A stretch of DNA of 64,000 nt from UBA4416 sp038327195 (GTDB lineage Bacteria > Bacteroidota > Bacteroidia > B-17B0 > Aurantibacillaceae). The stretch's first letter is position 1, and each line of letters opens with the position of its first letter. Position numbers and translations under genes: made by a program. The notes under the pieces are model-generated. The model had not been told where the DNA came from, searched no databases, and saw only the letters and a list, made by a program, of their open reading frames with translations. Shown one piece after another: positions 36,001 to 44,240 of this stretch. The stretch lies in NCBI GenBank assembly GCA_038327195.1, contig JBBQKU010000008.1:62001-126000 (forward strand). The letters run 5' to 3'.

Positions 36001-37098
36001 CGTTCCTCCATTAAATGTTGCGTCAAAACAGCCTACAGTTGTTGGAAAATCACTTGACCCGGTTGCGCCATATAAACAAAGGTTATCGTTTTTATCAACA
36101 ATTAAACTAGTAACTATTTCTGACGAATTTGCACCTCCTAAATAAGTTGAATATTTTAAAAATGTTCCTGTTGAATCATATTTTGTTATGACAACATCAG
36201 TTCCCGAAAATCCATTATATGTAATATCGTAAGCGCCAACAGTTGTTGGATAGCCTATAGCGAATGCTGTTCCTCCAGTATATAAACATCCTCGCGAATC
36301 ATATGTCGCAGTCATCCCAAAATTATCGGCAGTACTTCCGCTTGAGGCAGCAAACACTAATAAAGGATCAATCACTAACTCAATATTATGATTATAATCT
36401 TTTAATAATTTAAAGGATACGGTATTGTTTTCTAAAATAAATTTTGAAGGGATTTCGATGGTGTCTCCTTCAATCACTTGATATACAAAAGGTTTTTCTT
36501 CAATAGATTCACTTACAGTTGTTGAAACATAAAGAGCACCATTTTTTAATTTAATTTTTTCAACGTCATTGTATTTTATTTTAATATCATTTGGATCCCC
36601 GTTTGGTTTAACTATAAAATTATATTTTAAAGATTGATTTCCCCCAATATATAAGGCGTTAATGTTATTATATAAATTCTTAATGATAAGTTCAGAATAA
36701 TGATGAACGTTCTGGGTCCAAGAACTTTGGTTTTTTCCAACAAAATAATTTTCATAGTCAGAATACTCATTTTGAGAAATAATTTGTGGAGAAGTATTTG
36801 ATCCTATAAAATTTACATTATAAGAATGAAATTTAAATTTTGTTTCACTGGTTCTTCCAAGATGCTTTGCCGCATAAAAATCTTTATCATATAAATGGAA
36901 GGTAAGCTGACCAGATTTTTCAACAAATAATGCTCCACCGTCTAACTGAGCTCTGAACGCAATTTTGTTTTCCCACTGATTTTTGTTTTCAGTAAATCTG
37001 ACGTAAGTCTGTGCCTTAACCTTAGGTTTTTTAATAGATTGAGCTTTTCCTAAAAAAAAGGAAAAAACTAAAATAAATATTAAAAATATTTTGTCCAC
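33064..37098 (-). CDS. T9SS type B (gliding-type CTD) adhesin with SBBP and PKD repeats
   Basis: The 1344-residue secreted protein has a signal peptide (MDKIFLIFILVFSFFLGKAQ), an N-terminal DUF7948-like region (about 28-245, 'RFTENKNQWENKIAFRAQL'), a central SBBP/beta-propeller region (about 250-760) with repeated 'YSTYLGG', 'ASTFIGGTEND', 'FSTFIGGSDNDAG'-type blades, several PKD/Ig-like domains (about 775-1240, 'YLWDFGSTDTTS', 'WQWNFGDGNSSATQSP'), and a type B CTD (about 1255-1344, 'FLPTGFTPNGDGNNDMLYIR', 'YDRWGEKLFETND'). Role is likely surface adhesion; partners PorP/SprF and OmpA/PD40 follow in the operon. A terminator of the upstream small gene lies ahead of its start. Confidence 0.92.
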   Translation of the reverse strand: MDKIFLIFILVFSFFLGKAQSIKKPKVKAQTYVRFTENKNQWENKIAFRAQLDGGALFVEKSGQLTFHLYDKDFYAAKHLGRTSETKFKFHSYNVNFIGSNTSPQIISQNEYSDYENYFVGKNQSSWTQNVHHYSELIIKNLYNNINALYIGGNQSLKYNFIVKPNGDPNDIKIKYNDVEKIKLKNGALYVSTTVSESIEEKPFVYQVIEGDTIEIPSKFILENNTVSFKLLKDYNHNIELVIDPLLVFAASSGSTADNFGMTATYDSRGCLYTGGTAFAIGYPTTVGAYDITYNGFSGTDVVITKYDSTGTFLKYSTYLGGANSSEIVTSLIVDKNDNLCLYGATGSSDFPTTVGCFDATFNGGTAINFVFNGTNFPGGTDIYVSKLNANGNILMASTFIGGTENDGINYNNVITTFATPYGPITEYPPDSLQYNYGDQYRGEIQIDQSLNIYIISSTKSADFPTVSALDNTLGGRQDAVLVKFNPTLSGLVFSTFIGGSDNDAGYALALDDTLNIYITGGTRSSNFPVTTGSYKTIYGGGKCDGYLCKIKNTGAYIMHATYIGTNNYDQSYFVQLDNSQNAYIYGQSLGVMPVTAGVYSIANSKQYIQKFTPQLNTLLASTIFGNGSGNINISPSAFSVDCAGNIYLSGWGGNIIFLSPTVGMPITASAIQSTTDGYNFYLMVLAPNMTSLLFGSYFGGALSHEHVDGGTSRFDKRGIIYQSVCAGCGGNDDFPVTPGAWPNTGTNVNHNSNCNNGVFKIDFQLNTATANISTSLLSGCAPATITFTNSSTPGHSYLWDFGSTDTTSIILNPTKTFTAAGTYTVNLYVKTSICNNLYDTAKVVVTIYPKPVASFTATVDSCSNNVSFINNTLPVGTPSKWYINSALTATTYSTSHSFLSAGTYTVKLVTQNAFGCKDSTTKIILVPVDSLKINVPVSKCSYQSVSLLVTGATSCVWQPTIGLSNPLILNPICTTTASIVYTVTTSQISLLGKTCVKTLTTSVTVYPKITSAFTYTIGACNNNVFFTDASFASPTAWQWNFGDGNSSATQSPTYYYGSPGTYTVSLIATNSFGCKDTSENIFTLSGFTPVAVNAAINKCEPDTVKLNASGGVLYSWNPTTGLTNPNISNPSCYVGTTTIYTVTISTILGTDTCKSNLTTTVTIYPFSYNSASISVSSNTLTLGQTVTVTLTGFTYTGTVTISPNIPMTNIGGNSFVITPVKTGTYTVYFTDANGCQHLLKSIYIEIITDACNEGVVFLPTGFTPNGDGNNDMLYIRSNFLTEVYLTIYDRWGEKLFETNDVRKGWDGYYKGKKLDQGVYGYYMTFKCNNGQESFKKGNITLMN

Positions 37099-37117
37099 TT
37101 AAGTAAATATAAATAAA

Positions 37118-37146
37118 AAAGCTCAGAAAGTAAATCCCTGAGCTTT
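37118..37146 (-). terminator. Rho-independent terminator between the small membrane gene and the adhesin
   Basis: Read on the minus strand, a 9-bp stem (AAAGCTCAG/CTGAGCTTT) with an 11-base loop is followed by TTTTTTATTTATATTT. It ends 19 bases before the adhesin start (37098), so the adhesin needs its own promoter in that short gap or is read through. Confidence 0.75.
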
Positions 37147-37166
37147 AAATTATTAAAAAAATATAG

Positions 37167-37367
37167 TTATCTTAAAGTGCCGTTTTTGTCAGCATCTTTA
37201 GTTTGTTTTATCATAGTTACAGTCCAATATGCCAATAAAGAGGCAATAATTACCCATAAAATAACATTAGGCCCATGTCCTAAAACACGCATTCCCTTAA
37301 ATACCAATTGAGAAAAATCACCAATTGCATAAAAAACATCTGTCATTGTTACCATTAAAGCGCTCAT
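37167..37367 (-). CDS. Small membrane protein, DUF6341-like
   Basis: The 66-residue protein has one long hydrophobic helix (about 32-54, 'PNVILWVIIASLLAYWTVTM') after an amphipathic N-terminus and a charged tail. Size, the 'YWTVTMIKQTKDADKNG' tail and the gene order next to DUF6427 match what I recall of DUF6341 in Flavobacteriales. Function unknown. A TATTTTTG -7 match lies 29 bases upstream of its ATG and a terminator follows its stop. Confidence 0.6.
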   Translation of the reverse strand: MSALMVTMTDVFYAIGDFSQLVFKGMRVLGHGPNVILWVIIASLLAYWTVTMIKQTKDADKNGTLR

Positions 37368-37396
37368 AATTAAATCTATTTTGTAAGTTTACACCA

Positions 37397-37404
37397 CAAA
37401 AATA
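37397..37404 (-). promoter_or_regulatory. Putative -7 box TATTTTTG (minus strand) for the small membrane gene
   Basis: Plus-strand CAAAAATA is the exact complement of TAnnTTTG. It ends 29 bases from the ATG at 37367 and lies in the divergent gap with DUF6427. No -33 TTTG at the standard spacing was found. Confidence 0.45.
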
Positions 37405-37441
37405 TAAAAATTCTTTAAAAAATAGCTATTTCTTCAAAAAA

Positions 37442-38434
37442 ATGATTGTAGGGTTGTTAAAAAATAGGACGCAAGTGTCAATTTTCTCTATTGCAATCAT
37501 TTGTATCGGCCTATTGGCCTATAATTATACCATTCCACCATCTTTTTTCGAAGTGTATAATACAAATGATAATTTATTATATGGACTAATTTTTCATGAT
37601 TTTGCTTTTTCCTCCTTTACTTATAAATTATTTAATTTTATTTTGGTAATTATTGGCTCTGTTTTTTTGGCATTTGTTACTAATAAAAATGAGATTGTTT
37701 CAAAAGAAAATTTTTTGCCAGCTTTTTTTTACATCATTTTTTCATACTCATCAGTTACAAGTAATCAGTTACAGCCTATTTTAATTGCAAATTTATTTAT
37801 CATCATGAGTTTGTATTATATTTACAACTCCTATAGAACAGATAATGCATTGAGCGACTTATTTAATGTAGGTTTTTTGTTTTCGCTTGCTAGTTGCTTT
37901 TACACCTATTATATATTTATTATTCCATTAGGCATTATTTCATTATATATATTAAAGTCATTTAATTGGCGAGAATGGCTGTGTTATTTGTTTGGTGTTT
38001 TTGCACCTTTATATCTATTTATGAGCGTTGCATATTTATTTGGGAGTGATTATTTGAGGCCATTTTATTTATTTTCAGAAGCACTGAAACATATTAATAC
38101 GCCAATTTTTTCAGAATATTTTTTAGTCATGATTTTATCATCTGGTTTTTTAATCCTATTGGCTATGTTTAAATATATTGTTAATGGTTTAGGTTCGAGA
38201 GTGAAAATTCAAAAAGCAAGGTATATTTTAATTTGGCTTACTGTTTTATGTCTAATTATTTCGTTTTTTAACACAGCTTCAAGTATGTTCCTTTTGCCTT
38301 GTATTATTCCATTTAGTATAATAATAGGTGATTATGTTGGCGAAATAAAGCAGCTCAAGTTGGCTAATACCCTAATGACAATATTTATTGTTGGATTTCT
38401 GATTATTTGTTTTCATAACCTCAATTTTATTTAA
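37442..38434 (+). CDS. DUF6427-family integral membrane protein
   Basis: The 330-residue protein has about eight to ten hydrophobic helices spread over its length ('FSIAIICIGLLAYNY', 'LFNFILVIIGSVFLAFV', 'PCIIPFSIIIGDYVGE'). Order and size fit DUF6427, a Flavobacteriales-type membrane family of unknown function found beside DUF6341. It is divergent from the small DUF6341-like gene; purQ follows 85 bases downstream. No catalytic motif was recognised. Confidence 0.78.
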   Translation: MIVGLLKNRTQVSIFSIAIICIGLLAYNYTIPPSFFEVYNTNDNLLYGLIFHDFAFSSFTYKLFNFILVIIGSVFLAFVTNKNEIVSKENFLPAFFYIIFSYSSVTSNQLQPILIANLFIIMSLYYIYNSYRTDNALSDLFNVGFLFSLASCFYTYYIFIIPLGIISLYILKSFNWREWLCYLFGVFAPLYLFMSVAYLFGSDYLRPFYLFSEALKHINTPIFSEYFLVMILSSGFLILLAMFKYIVNGLGSRVKIQKARYILIWLTVLCLIISFFNTASSMFLLPCIIPFSIIIGDYVGEIKQLKLANTLMTIFIVGFLIICFHNLNFI

Positions 38435-38491
38435 CTCAAATCCTTTAATATTTTGTTTAAAAGATAAACGATGCAGTTTTATAGAATTGTC

Positions 38492-38499
38492 TATTTTTG
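38492..38499 (+). promoter_or_regulatory. Putative -7 box TATTTTTG for purQ
   Basis: Exact TAnnTTTG match 20 bases before the ATG at 38520. The -33 TTTG is missing at the expected distance. Confidence 0.4.
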
Positions 38500-38519
38500 T
38501 AAAAATTAAATTGATTAAT

Positions 38520-39215
38520 ATGAAATTTGGAGTTGTTGTTTTTCCTGGGTCTAATTGTGATGAAGACATGGTTTATGTTTTAAAAAATATTTTAAAGCAA
38601 GAAACTGTTAAACTTTGGCACAAACAAACAAGTTTAGAAGGCTGTACGCATATCATTTTACCAGGAGGATTTTCTTATGGTGATTATTTGAGAAGTGGTG
38701 CAATTGCTCGTTTTTCACCAATAATGACAGAGGTAATCAAACATGCTGAAGCAGGAGGTTTTGTATTTGGGGTTTGTAATGGTTTCCAAATACTATGCGA
38801 AAGCGGCTTACTGCCAGGAGCTTTATTACATAATAATACACGTAAATTTATTTGTAAAAATGTATTTATAAAAGCAGAAAATAATAATACGACTCTTACA
38901 AATTCTGTTGGGTCAAAAGCATTGAAAATTCCTATTGCGCATGGCGAAGGAAAGTATTTTGCTGATACCGAAACTCTGGCAAGCCTTAATAAAAATGGAC
39001 AAATAATATTTAGGTATTGCAACGAAGCAGGTGAAATTACTAGTGATAGTAATCCAAATGGCGCAACTGAAAATATTGCTGGTATCTGTAATGCGGGTAA
39101 AAATGTATTTGGAATGATGCCTCATCCAGAAAGAGCTGCTGATGAATTATTATCTAATACGGATGGGAAAGCAATATTTGAAAGCATTTTAAAATCAGCC
39201 TTACAAACAGCATAA
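38520..39215 (+). CDS. purQ: Phosphoribosylformylglycinamidine synthase, glutaminase subunit
   Basis: The ATG at 38520 is preferred to the upstream TTG-type codon because MKFGVVVFPGSNCDEDMVYV matches the PurQ N-terminus. The 231-residue class I glutamine amidotransferase has the catalytic Cys in 'GFVFGVCNGFQILCESG' and the His/Glu of the triad in 'FGMMPHPERAAD'. It supplies ammonia to PurL for the fourth step of purine synthesis. purL and purS are not in the window. The separate small subunit is characteristic of non-enterobacterial forms. Confidence 0.96.
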   Translation: MKFGVVVFPGSNCDEDMVYVLKNILKQETVKLWHKQTSLEGCTHIILPGGFSYGDYLRSGAIARFSPIMTEVIKHAEAGGFVFGVCNGFQILCESGLLPGALLHNNTRKFICKNVFIKAENNNTTLTNSVGSKALKIPIAHGEGKYFADTETLASLNKNGQIIFRYCNEAGEITSDSNPNGATENIAGICNAGKNVFGMMPHPERAADELLSNTDGKAIFESILKSALQTA

Positions 39216-39310
39216 TTTCTTTTTTGAATATTTAATCTTTTCTTAAGATGTTGTTGTGTTATCAAATTGTGAAGTTTTTTTGTCGTTTTTCATTCGAGTA
39301 AACTAAACAG

Positions 39311-39318
39311 TATCTTTG
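39311..39318 (+). promoter_or_regulatory. TAnnTTTG match (TATCTTTG) only 3 bases before the VOC gene
   Basis: It matches the -7 consensus exactly but sits three bases before the ATG at 39322, closer than a transcription start would allow. Either the start codon lies later or the match is chance. Confidence 0.2.
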
Positions 39319-39321
39319 AAA

Positions 39322-39732
39322 ATGAATAATACAGTGCTTTGGCTTGAAATACCTGTTTCCGATTTTTCGCGTGCTTTAAATTTTTACGAAAAAGTATTTG
39401 ATATAACTCTTGATGTTAACATTTTACTGGATACAAAAATGGCATTGTTTAGTAAGGAACAAATTGGGATTAAAGGCTCTTTAGTTGAAACTAAAAATCA
39501 CACAGGTTCTAATGGAATTAAACCAATATTTTATGTGGAAATTTTGAACGAAGCCATATTAAAGGTTCAAAAGTATGGTGGAGTTGTAATTTCGGAGCCT
39601 ACTTTGTTAAGACAAAGAAATAAAAACGGAGATGTTATTATTGGCGTTAACTTAATTGACAATCAAGTTGGCTATTATTCTGAAATAAAAGATAGTGAAA
39701 ATAATCACATTTATCTTTATAGTCATAGCTAA
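39322..39732 (+). CDS. VOC-family (glyoxalase/bleomycin-resistance-like) protein
   Basis: The 136-residue protein has the vicinal oxygen chelate fold: 'TVLWLEIPVSDFSRALNFYE' opens it and a second beta-alpha-beta half begins at 'KPIFYVEILNEAILKVQKYG'. The metal-binding residues cannot be fixed from the sequence alone. The ATG at 39322 is used rather than a TTG two codons earlier. It is convergent with the IPExxxVDY gene, overlapping its stop by four bases. Substrate unknown. Confidence 0.82.
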   Translation: MNNTVLWLEIPVSDFSRALNFYEKVFDITLDVNILLDTKMALFSKEQIGIKGSLVETKNHTGSNGIKPIFYVEILNEAILKVQKYGGVVISEPTLLRQRNKNGDVIIGVNLIDNQVGYYSEIKDSENNHIYLYSHS

Positions 39733-40226
39733 AACAATAAATTAGTTTTTGATTTTTTATCTTTTAAATTTTCTAAATAAATTTCGAAAACAGTAATAAA
39801 GTTTTCGTTTTTTTTAATGGCTTCAAAAATTGAAAAATTATGGAGGTATCTGTTATCACCTTTAATAATTAAAAAGTAATCTGAGTTTTCTAATTCAGGT
39901 AATAATTTAGTTGTACGTTCAACATCTCCGGCAAATAAGTCGAAATCTGTTTTCGAGTTTAATGATTCCGTTGGTTGAAAGGACGTTTGATTAGACACTA
40001 AATTAAATTCAATATTTAATTCCTCATGAAAAAATGTATATAAAGGAAAATAAAACTGTTCCCCATCTTTGTGACTAAAATCTAATAAATCTTGTAATTT
40101 AAAATCTATATTCAAGTCATTATTTAGAGCGTTAATAATGGTATATATAGTTTCAGTTGATGTAATAGAAAAAATATCAAAATCAAAATGCTCATCATTT
40201 AAAATATCTAAATTATGTACAGCCAT
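39729..40226 (-). CDS. IPExxxVDY-family protein
   Basis: The 165-residue cytoplasmic protein ends in a domain containing 'LPELENSDYFLIIKGD', the variant of the IPExxxVDY motif that names this Bacteroidota family of unknown function. Apart from that motif the protein is acidic with alpha/beta character ('DFDIFSITSTETIYTIINAL'). It is convergent with the VOC gene and shares the strand of pabB, which ends 39 bases before its start; the two may form an operon. Confidence 0.8.
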   Translation of the reverse strand: MAVHNLDILNDEHFDFDIFSITSTETIYTIINALNNDLNIDFKLQDLLDFSHKDGEQFYFPLYTFFHEELNIEFNLVSNQTSFQPTESLNSKTDFDLFAGDVERTTKLLPELENSDYFLIIKGDNRYLHNFSIFEAIKKNENFITVFEIYLENLKDKKSKTNLLF

Positions 40227-40265
40227 TAATCATTAATTTTATTTAAATATAAAATAATTTAATTA

Positions 40266-41375
40266 TTATTCTGACAATACTTGCATCATTGCCTTCGCTT
40301 TTAATAAACATTCTTCGTATTCATCATCTGCATTGCACATTGCTGTTATTGCACTACCAACACTAAAGCTTAAATAACGCTTTTCTTCATCATAAAATAT
40401 ACTTCTTATTAGCACACTAAATTCAAAATCACCAGTTTCATCTATATAACCGATGCTTCCCGAATACGGCCCGCGATTGTATATTTCATAGTCGTTGATG
40501 AGTTGCATCGCTTTTATTTTAGGCGCCCCCGTCATGCTAGCCATTGGAAATGTTGAATTAATTATTTCTTTAAATGATGTGTTTTCTTTTAGCTCACACT
40601 TAACAGTACTTACCATTTGATGAACTTGTTTATAAGATTCTATGTCGTATAATTTTTCTACTACAACAGTTCCTTTTTTAGCAATACGAGATAAATCATT
40701 TCTGCATACATCAACAATCATCACATTTTCAGTTTTTTCTTTTAAGCTATTTTGTAAATTTATTTTTTGCGTATTATCTTCATTGTCTGTTTTTCCTCGT
40801 TTTGCGGTACCTTTTATGGGTTTTGTAATTAATAGATTTCCTTTCTTAGAAATGTATAATTCTGGACTTGAGGAAATAATGTATTGTTTATCAAATTTTG
40901 CTAAACAAGCATATGGCGCATCACTAATTGCAGTTAATTTTTTAAAAATTGTAATAGGATCAATTTCAATATTTTTTGCTTCAAATGTAATGCAATAGTT
41001 TATTTCGTAAATATCACCTTTCTGAATATGCTCTTTTAATAAGTTTACTTTTTTTAAATATTCTTCTTTTGAAACGGTTGGAATGATTTGTATTTTATTT
41101 AGCACTTTTTTTTCTGAAAAAGAGGAAAGATCATTTAGAGTTGTTTCTTTTTCAACTTCAGCAAAAATCGTATTTTGAAACTGTAGAGGATTGTTTTTTT
41201 TATCTTGAAATTTTTCAATTTCATTTTTATAATCATAATTTATAAAAGCAATGTGATTATTTATTCCTTCAGCATCTGAGCTTAATTTATTAGAATAAAA
41301 CACTTTAAAAATGCCATTTTGACTTCCATATTTAGAAATCAAAACATATTTAAAATGGTTTAGGTCTGTTATCAT
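40266..41375 (-). CDS. pabB: Aminodeoxychorismate synthase component I (chorismate-binding)
   Basis: The 369-residue enzyme of the anthranilate synthase component I/PabB family has 'KPIKGTAKRGKTDNEDN' (the PIKGT motif with Lys typical of aminodeoxychorismate synthases), 'VMIVDVCRNDLSRIAKKGTV', 'STFPMASMTGAPKIKAMQ' and the metal-binding 'SGSIGYIDETGDFEFSVLIR'. It converts chorismate with ammonia toward 4-aminobenzoate for folate. The N-terminal regulatory half is short, as in Bacteroidota forms. No pabA gene is nearby. Confidence 0.92.
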   Translation of the reverse strand: MITDLNHFKYVLISKYGSQNGIFKVFYSNKLSSDAEGINNHIAFINYDYKNEIEKFQDKKNNPLQFQNTIFAEVEKETTLNDLSSFSEKKVLNKIQIIPTVSKEEYLKKVNLLKEHIQKGDIYEINYCITFEAKNIEIDPITIFKKLTAISDAPYACLAKFDKQYIISSSPELYISKKGNLLITKPIKGTAKRGKTDNEDNTQKINLQNSLKEKTENVMIVDVCRNDLSRIAKKGTVVVEKLYDIESYKQVHQMVSTVKCELKENTSFKEIINSTFPMASMTGAPKIKAMQLINDYEIYNRGPYSGSIGYIDETGDFEFSVLIRSIFYDEEKRYLSFSVGSAITAMCNADDEYEECLLKAKAMMQVLSE

Positions 41376-41503
41376 TAGAAATATGTTTATTTAATTAACA
41401 ATTTGAGAATCTAAATGTTAAATACAGAAGGATTTGTTTTTTATTAATTAATTTTGAAAGAGATAGTTTAGTTAGCTATTAGGCGCTTAAATTAAAAAAT
41501 TTA

Positions 41504-43717
41504 ATGTATAAAATGAAAATTGTTTTAACAACTTGTTTAGTATCTATTGTTATTAGTTTGAAATCACAAACAATGATAACTGGCGCGCTAAATTTTACAA
41601 CATTTAGTACTCCAAAATCAAAAATTGTAAATTCACAATTAGAAGAAGCAACGCCTTTAGCTTATAAAACAAATCCGGAATATGGCATTTTACCTACGGA
41701 TGCTTCTTGTGTAGATTGTGTTGAATTAATTCATTTAAGAACAGATTCTACCAGGCAATATGTTAATGGAACTCAAGTGTTTGTTCAAAAAGGAAACTGC
41801 AGTATCAATTATGTGGATGCAAATGGATATTACCGCGATAACGTAAGATTTATGAAACCAACGGGTATTATAGGTGAATACGAAGCCTCAAACCAAAAAT
41901 ACCCCACGTTTATTAATAAAAACAGTCAATCTGTTTCTATTAAATTTGGTACTGAGAAATTCGATTTTTGTAAAAATTTAAAATTATATTTTCAAGATTC
42001 TTTAGGCGTTAAAACTTTATTGCATGTTGCTGACTGGACTAATGCAACTGTTGGTAATGATGGTTTATTTATATCAAATATATTTCCTAATGTTGATTTA
42101 CAAGCTGAAGTTATGGAAGGCTCATTTAAAACATCATTTATTGTAAAAAGCAATTTAGGACTTGGAAAAAAGGGTTGGTTAATTGTTTCTGACGAAATTC
42201 TTACACCATCCTCAACAACTGTTGCTTATTCTTCACCCTTAGATATTGATAATAAAATTGATGGTAATGTTTATTTTAATAATCCAACGGGTCAAAATTT
42301 TTCGATTTTACAAGGTATAGTTACAAGTACGGTTAGAAGTACATTTACCCAATTATTTTTTAGAATGGCAGGTAGTAATTTTGAAATGTTAACAAATTCT
42401 TCTTGGTTAACTGACACAGCTACTCATTATCCAATTATCATTGATCCAGTTGTTACAAACTCAAATTCTTTGCCCCAAGCATCAATTACAGGCTCAGGAT
42501 TAAATAATACAGGTGGTTTTGTTGGTTATTGTAATTATAGTTTAACAGTTGCTCGTCCACTAAATTGCACACTGAATAATATTACTTTTTCTTTTGGCTA
42601 CATTGCTCACAATGGAGCCTGGTTATCCGATGGTGCAATGAAGTTCACATTTGCTGGTTGCATAAGTCCAACACCAGCAATGACTTTTTGGTTTTGTAAT
42701 GCTGCTGGAGGAGGTACTTGTAATGGAAGTGGAATTTCAGTATGGTCTGATTTTAGTTCTTGCGTTAGTCCTTTAGCTGCTTGTTCTGGTAATCTTACTT
42801 TTGGGTTGAGGTTTTTTGATGCCTTTGCTGGATCTACATGTTCAAATACATTTATAGGTGCTAATACTGCATGGACAATGACGTTAATTGGAAATACCCT
42901 AGAAACACTTGGCAACACTGCTACTGGTAATGGGGTCATAAATTTAGCTCCAGCTTGTAATACTACACAGTTATTAAATCCTACCCCAACATCTGGGGTT
43001 GGCCCTTTTACTTATTTATGGGCGCCAGGTGGGCAAATAACCTCTACTAAAACAATTTCAACGTTTTTTCTGGGGACACAAGTTCACACTTGTACAATTA
43101 CAGATGCGTGTGGCGTAGTAAGAGTTGCAACCTTTAATGTTACTCCAACGTGTGTTTTACCTGTTGAACTTGTTTCTTATAATGCAGAGTATAATGGGAA
43201 TTATGTCGATGTTGATTGGTCTACTGCTAGTGAAATTAGTAGCGCTTATTTTACTGTTGAAAAAAGTTACGATGGAATGAATTTTTATTTAGTTGAAAAA
43301 GTTAAAGCTGCAGGCCAATCATCTTCCATAAATAAATATAATGTACAAGATGCTTATCCAAATAAAAAGGGCTTTACTTATTATAGATTAAAACAATTTG
43401 ATACTGATGGAACTGAAAAATTTAGCAAAATAACGAGTGTTGAAATTGCAGAAGAAATAACTGATTTATTTATAGTTCCAAATCCAAATAATGGAAGTTT
43501 TGAATTAACCCTTTCTAACAATTTAATTGGAAAAATAATTGATGTGGAAATTTATGATGTTACAGGAAAAAAGAGTGTCTTGAAACACAACATGTCAATT
43601 AATCAATCAAATAGGTTATTGAATTTAGATATTACTGAAATGTCAAAAGGTGTTTATTTTTTAAAGATAGTTTCTTCTGATGGGATTTCTTATAAAAGTA
43701 AATTAATTAAAGATTAA
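41504..43717 (+). CDS. Secreted T9SS type A CTD-containing protein, 737 aa
   Basis: A signal peptide opens the protein (MYKMKIVLTTCLVSIVISL, cleavage near residue 22). The N-terminal and middle regions form a beta-rich domain of no known name (about 50-320), followed by a Cys-rich, PKD-like stretch ('FSFGYIAHNGAWLSDGAMKF', 'VGPFTYLWAPGGQITSTKTI'). A fibronectin-like domain near 555-640 ('PVELVSYNAEYNGNYVDVDW') and the type A T9SS sorting domain (about 660-737, 'IVPNPNNGSFELTLSNNL', 'GVYFLKIVSSDG') end it. It is exported by T9SS and probably kept on the surface. Its stop lies ten bases from the convergent kdsC end. The first or fourth Met may be the start. Confidence 0.88.
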   Translation: MYKMKIVLTTCLVSIVISLKSQTMITGALNFTTFSTPKSKIVNSQLEEATPLAYKTNPEYGILPTDASCVDCVELIHLRTDSTRQYVNGTQVFVQKGNCSINYVDANGYYRDNVRFMKPTGIIGEYEASNQKYPTFINKNSQSVSIKFGTEKFDFCKNLKLYFQDSLGVKTLLHVADWTNATVGNDGLFISNIFPNVDLQAEVMEGSFKTSFIVKSNLGLGKKGWLIVSDEILTPSSTTVAYSSPLDIDNKIDGNVYFNNPTGQNFSILQGIVTSTVRSTFTQLFFRMAGSNFEMLTNSSWLTDTATHYPIIIDPVVTNSNSLPQASITGSGLNNTGGFVGYCNYSLTVARPLNCTLNNITFSFGYIAHNGAWLSDGAMKFTFAGCISPTPAMTFWFCNAAGGGTCNGSGISVWSDFSSCVSPLAACSGNLTFGLRFFDAFAGSTCSNTFIGANTAWTMTLIGNTLETLGNTATGNGVINLAPACNTTQLLNPTPTSGVGPFTYLWAPGGQITSTKTISTFFLGTQVHTCTITDACGVVRVATFNVTPTCVLPVELVSYNAEYNGNYVDVDWSTASEISSAYFTVEKSYDGMNFYLVEKVKAAGQSSSINKYNVQDAYPNKKGFTYYRLKQFDTDGTEKFSKITSVEIAEEITDLFIVPNPNNGSFELTLSNNLIGKIIDVEIYDVTGKKSVLKHNMSINQSNRLLNLDITEMSKGVYFLKIVSSDGISYKSKLIKD

Positions 43718-43727
43718 CTTTTATTAA

Positions 43728-44240
43728 TTACCAACCACTTATTTCCCATGTATCTTGTGAGCGCATCACTTGTTCAATAATATCCCTTACACAAGCTTCT
43801 CCACCGTTTCTGTTTGAAATATAAATTGAAATCTCTTTTATTTCATGAGCAGAATTATTTGGGCAAGCCGCAATTCCAACTCGTTTCATTACATCGTAAT
43901 CGGGTAAATCATCACCCATATAAACGATTTCATCTTCTTTTAAATCATGTTCTAAAATATAATCTTCGTAGCAGTTTAATTTATTATTCTGACTCAAAAA
44001 CACATCTTTAATTCCTAAAATGTTTAAGGTATTTTTAACGGCATTACTATTACCTCCTGTTATAATAGCAATGCGATACCCTTTTTTTACAGCTAATTGC
44101 ATAGCATACCGATCTTTGGAATTCATATTCCTAATTAATTCTCCATCAGGCATAATTTGTACGCTATCGTTTGTTAAAACGCCATCAACATCAAATAAAA
44201 ATGTTTTTATTTTTGGTAATCTTTCTTTAAAATTTAGCAT
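43728..44240 (-). CDS. kdsC: KDO-8-phosphate phosphatase, HAD superfamily
   Basis: The 170-residue HAD phosphatase has motif I 'FLFDVDGVLTNDSV', motif II 'IAIITGGNSNAV' and motif IV 'EIVYMGDDLPDYDVM'. KdsC removes the phosphate from KDO-8-phosphate in LPS core synthesis, consistent with a Gram-negative envelope. It overlaps the upstream DUF2520 gene by 14 bases, and the ccm genes lie further upstream on the same strand. Confidence 0.93.
   Translation of the reverse strand: MLNFKERLPKIKTFLFDVDGVLTNDSVQIMPDGELIRNMNSKDRYAMQLAVKKGYRIAIITGGNSNAVKNTLNILGIKDVFLSQNNKLNCYEDYILEHDLKEDEIVYMGDDLPDYDVMKRVGIAACPNNSAHEIKEISIYISNRNGGEACVRDIIEQVMRSQDTWEISGW

Noticed and set aside
41433..41456. TTTG plus TAATTTTG pair ahead of the type A T9SS substrate gene
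   Set aside because: The -7 match is exact, but only 12 bases separate it from TTTG instead of about 19, so a promoter is not supported.
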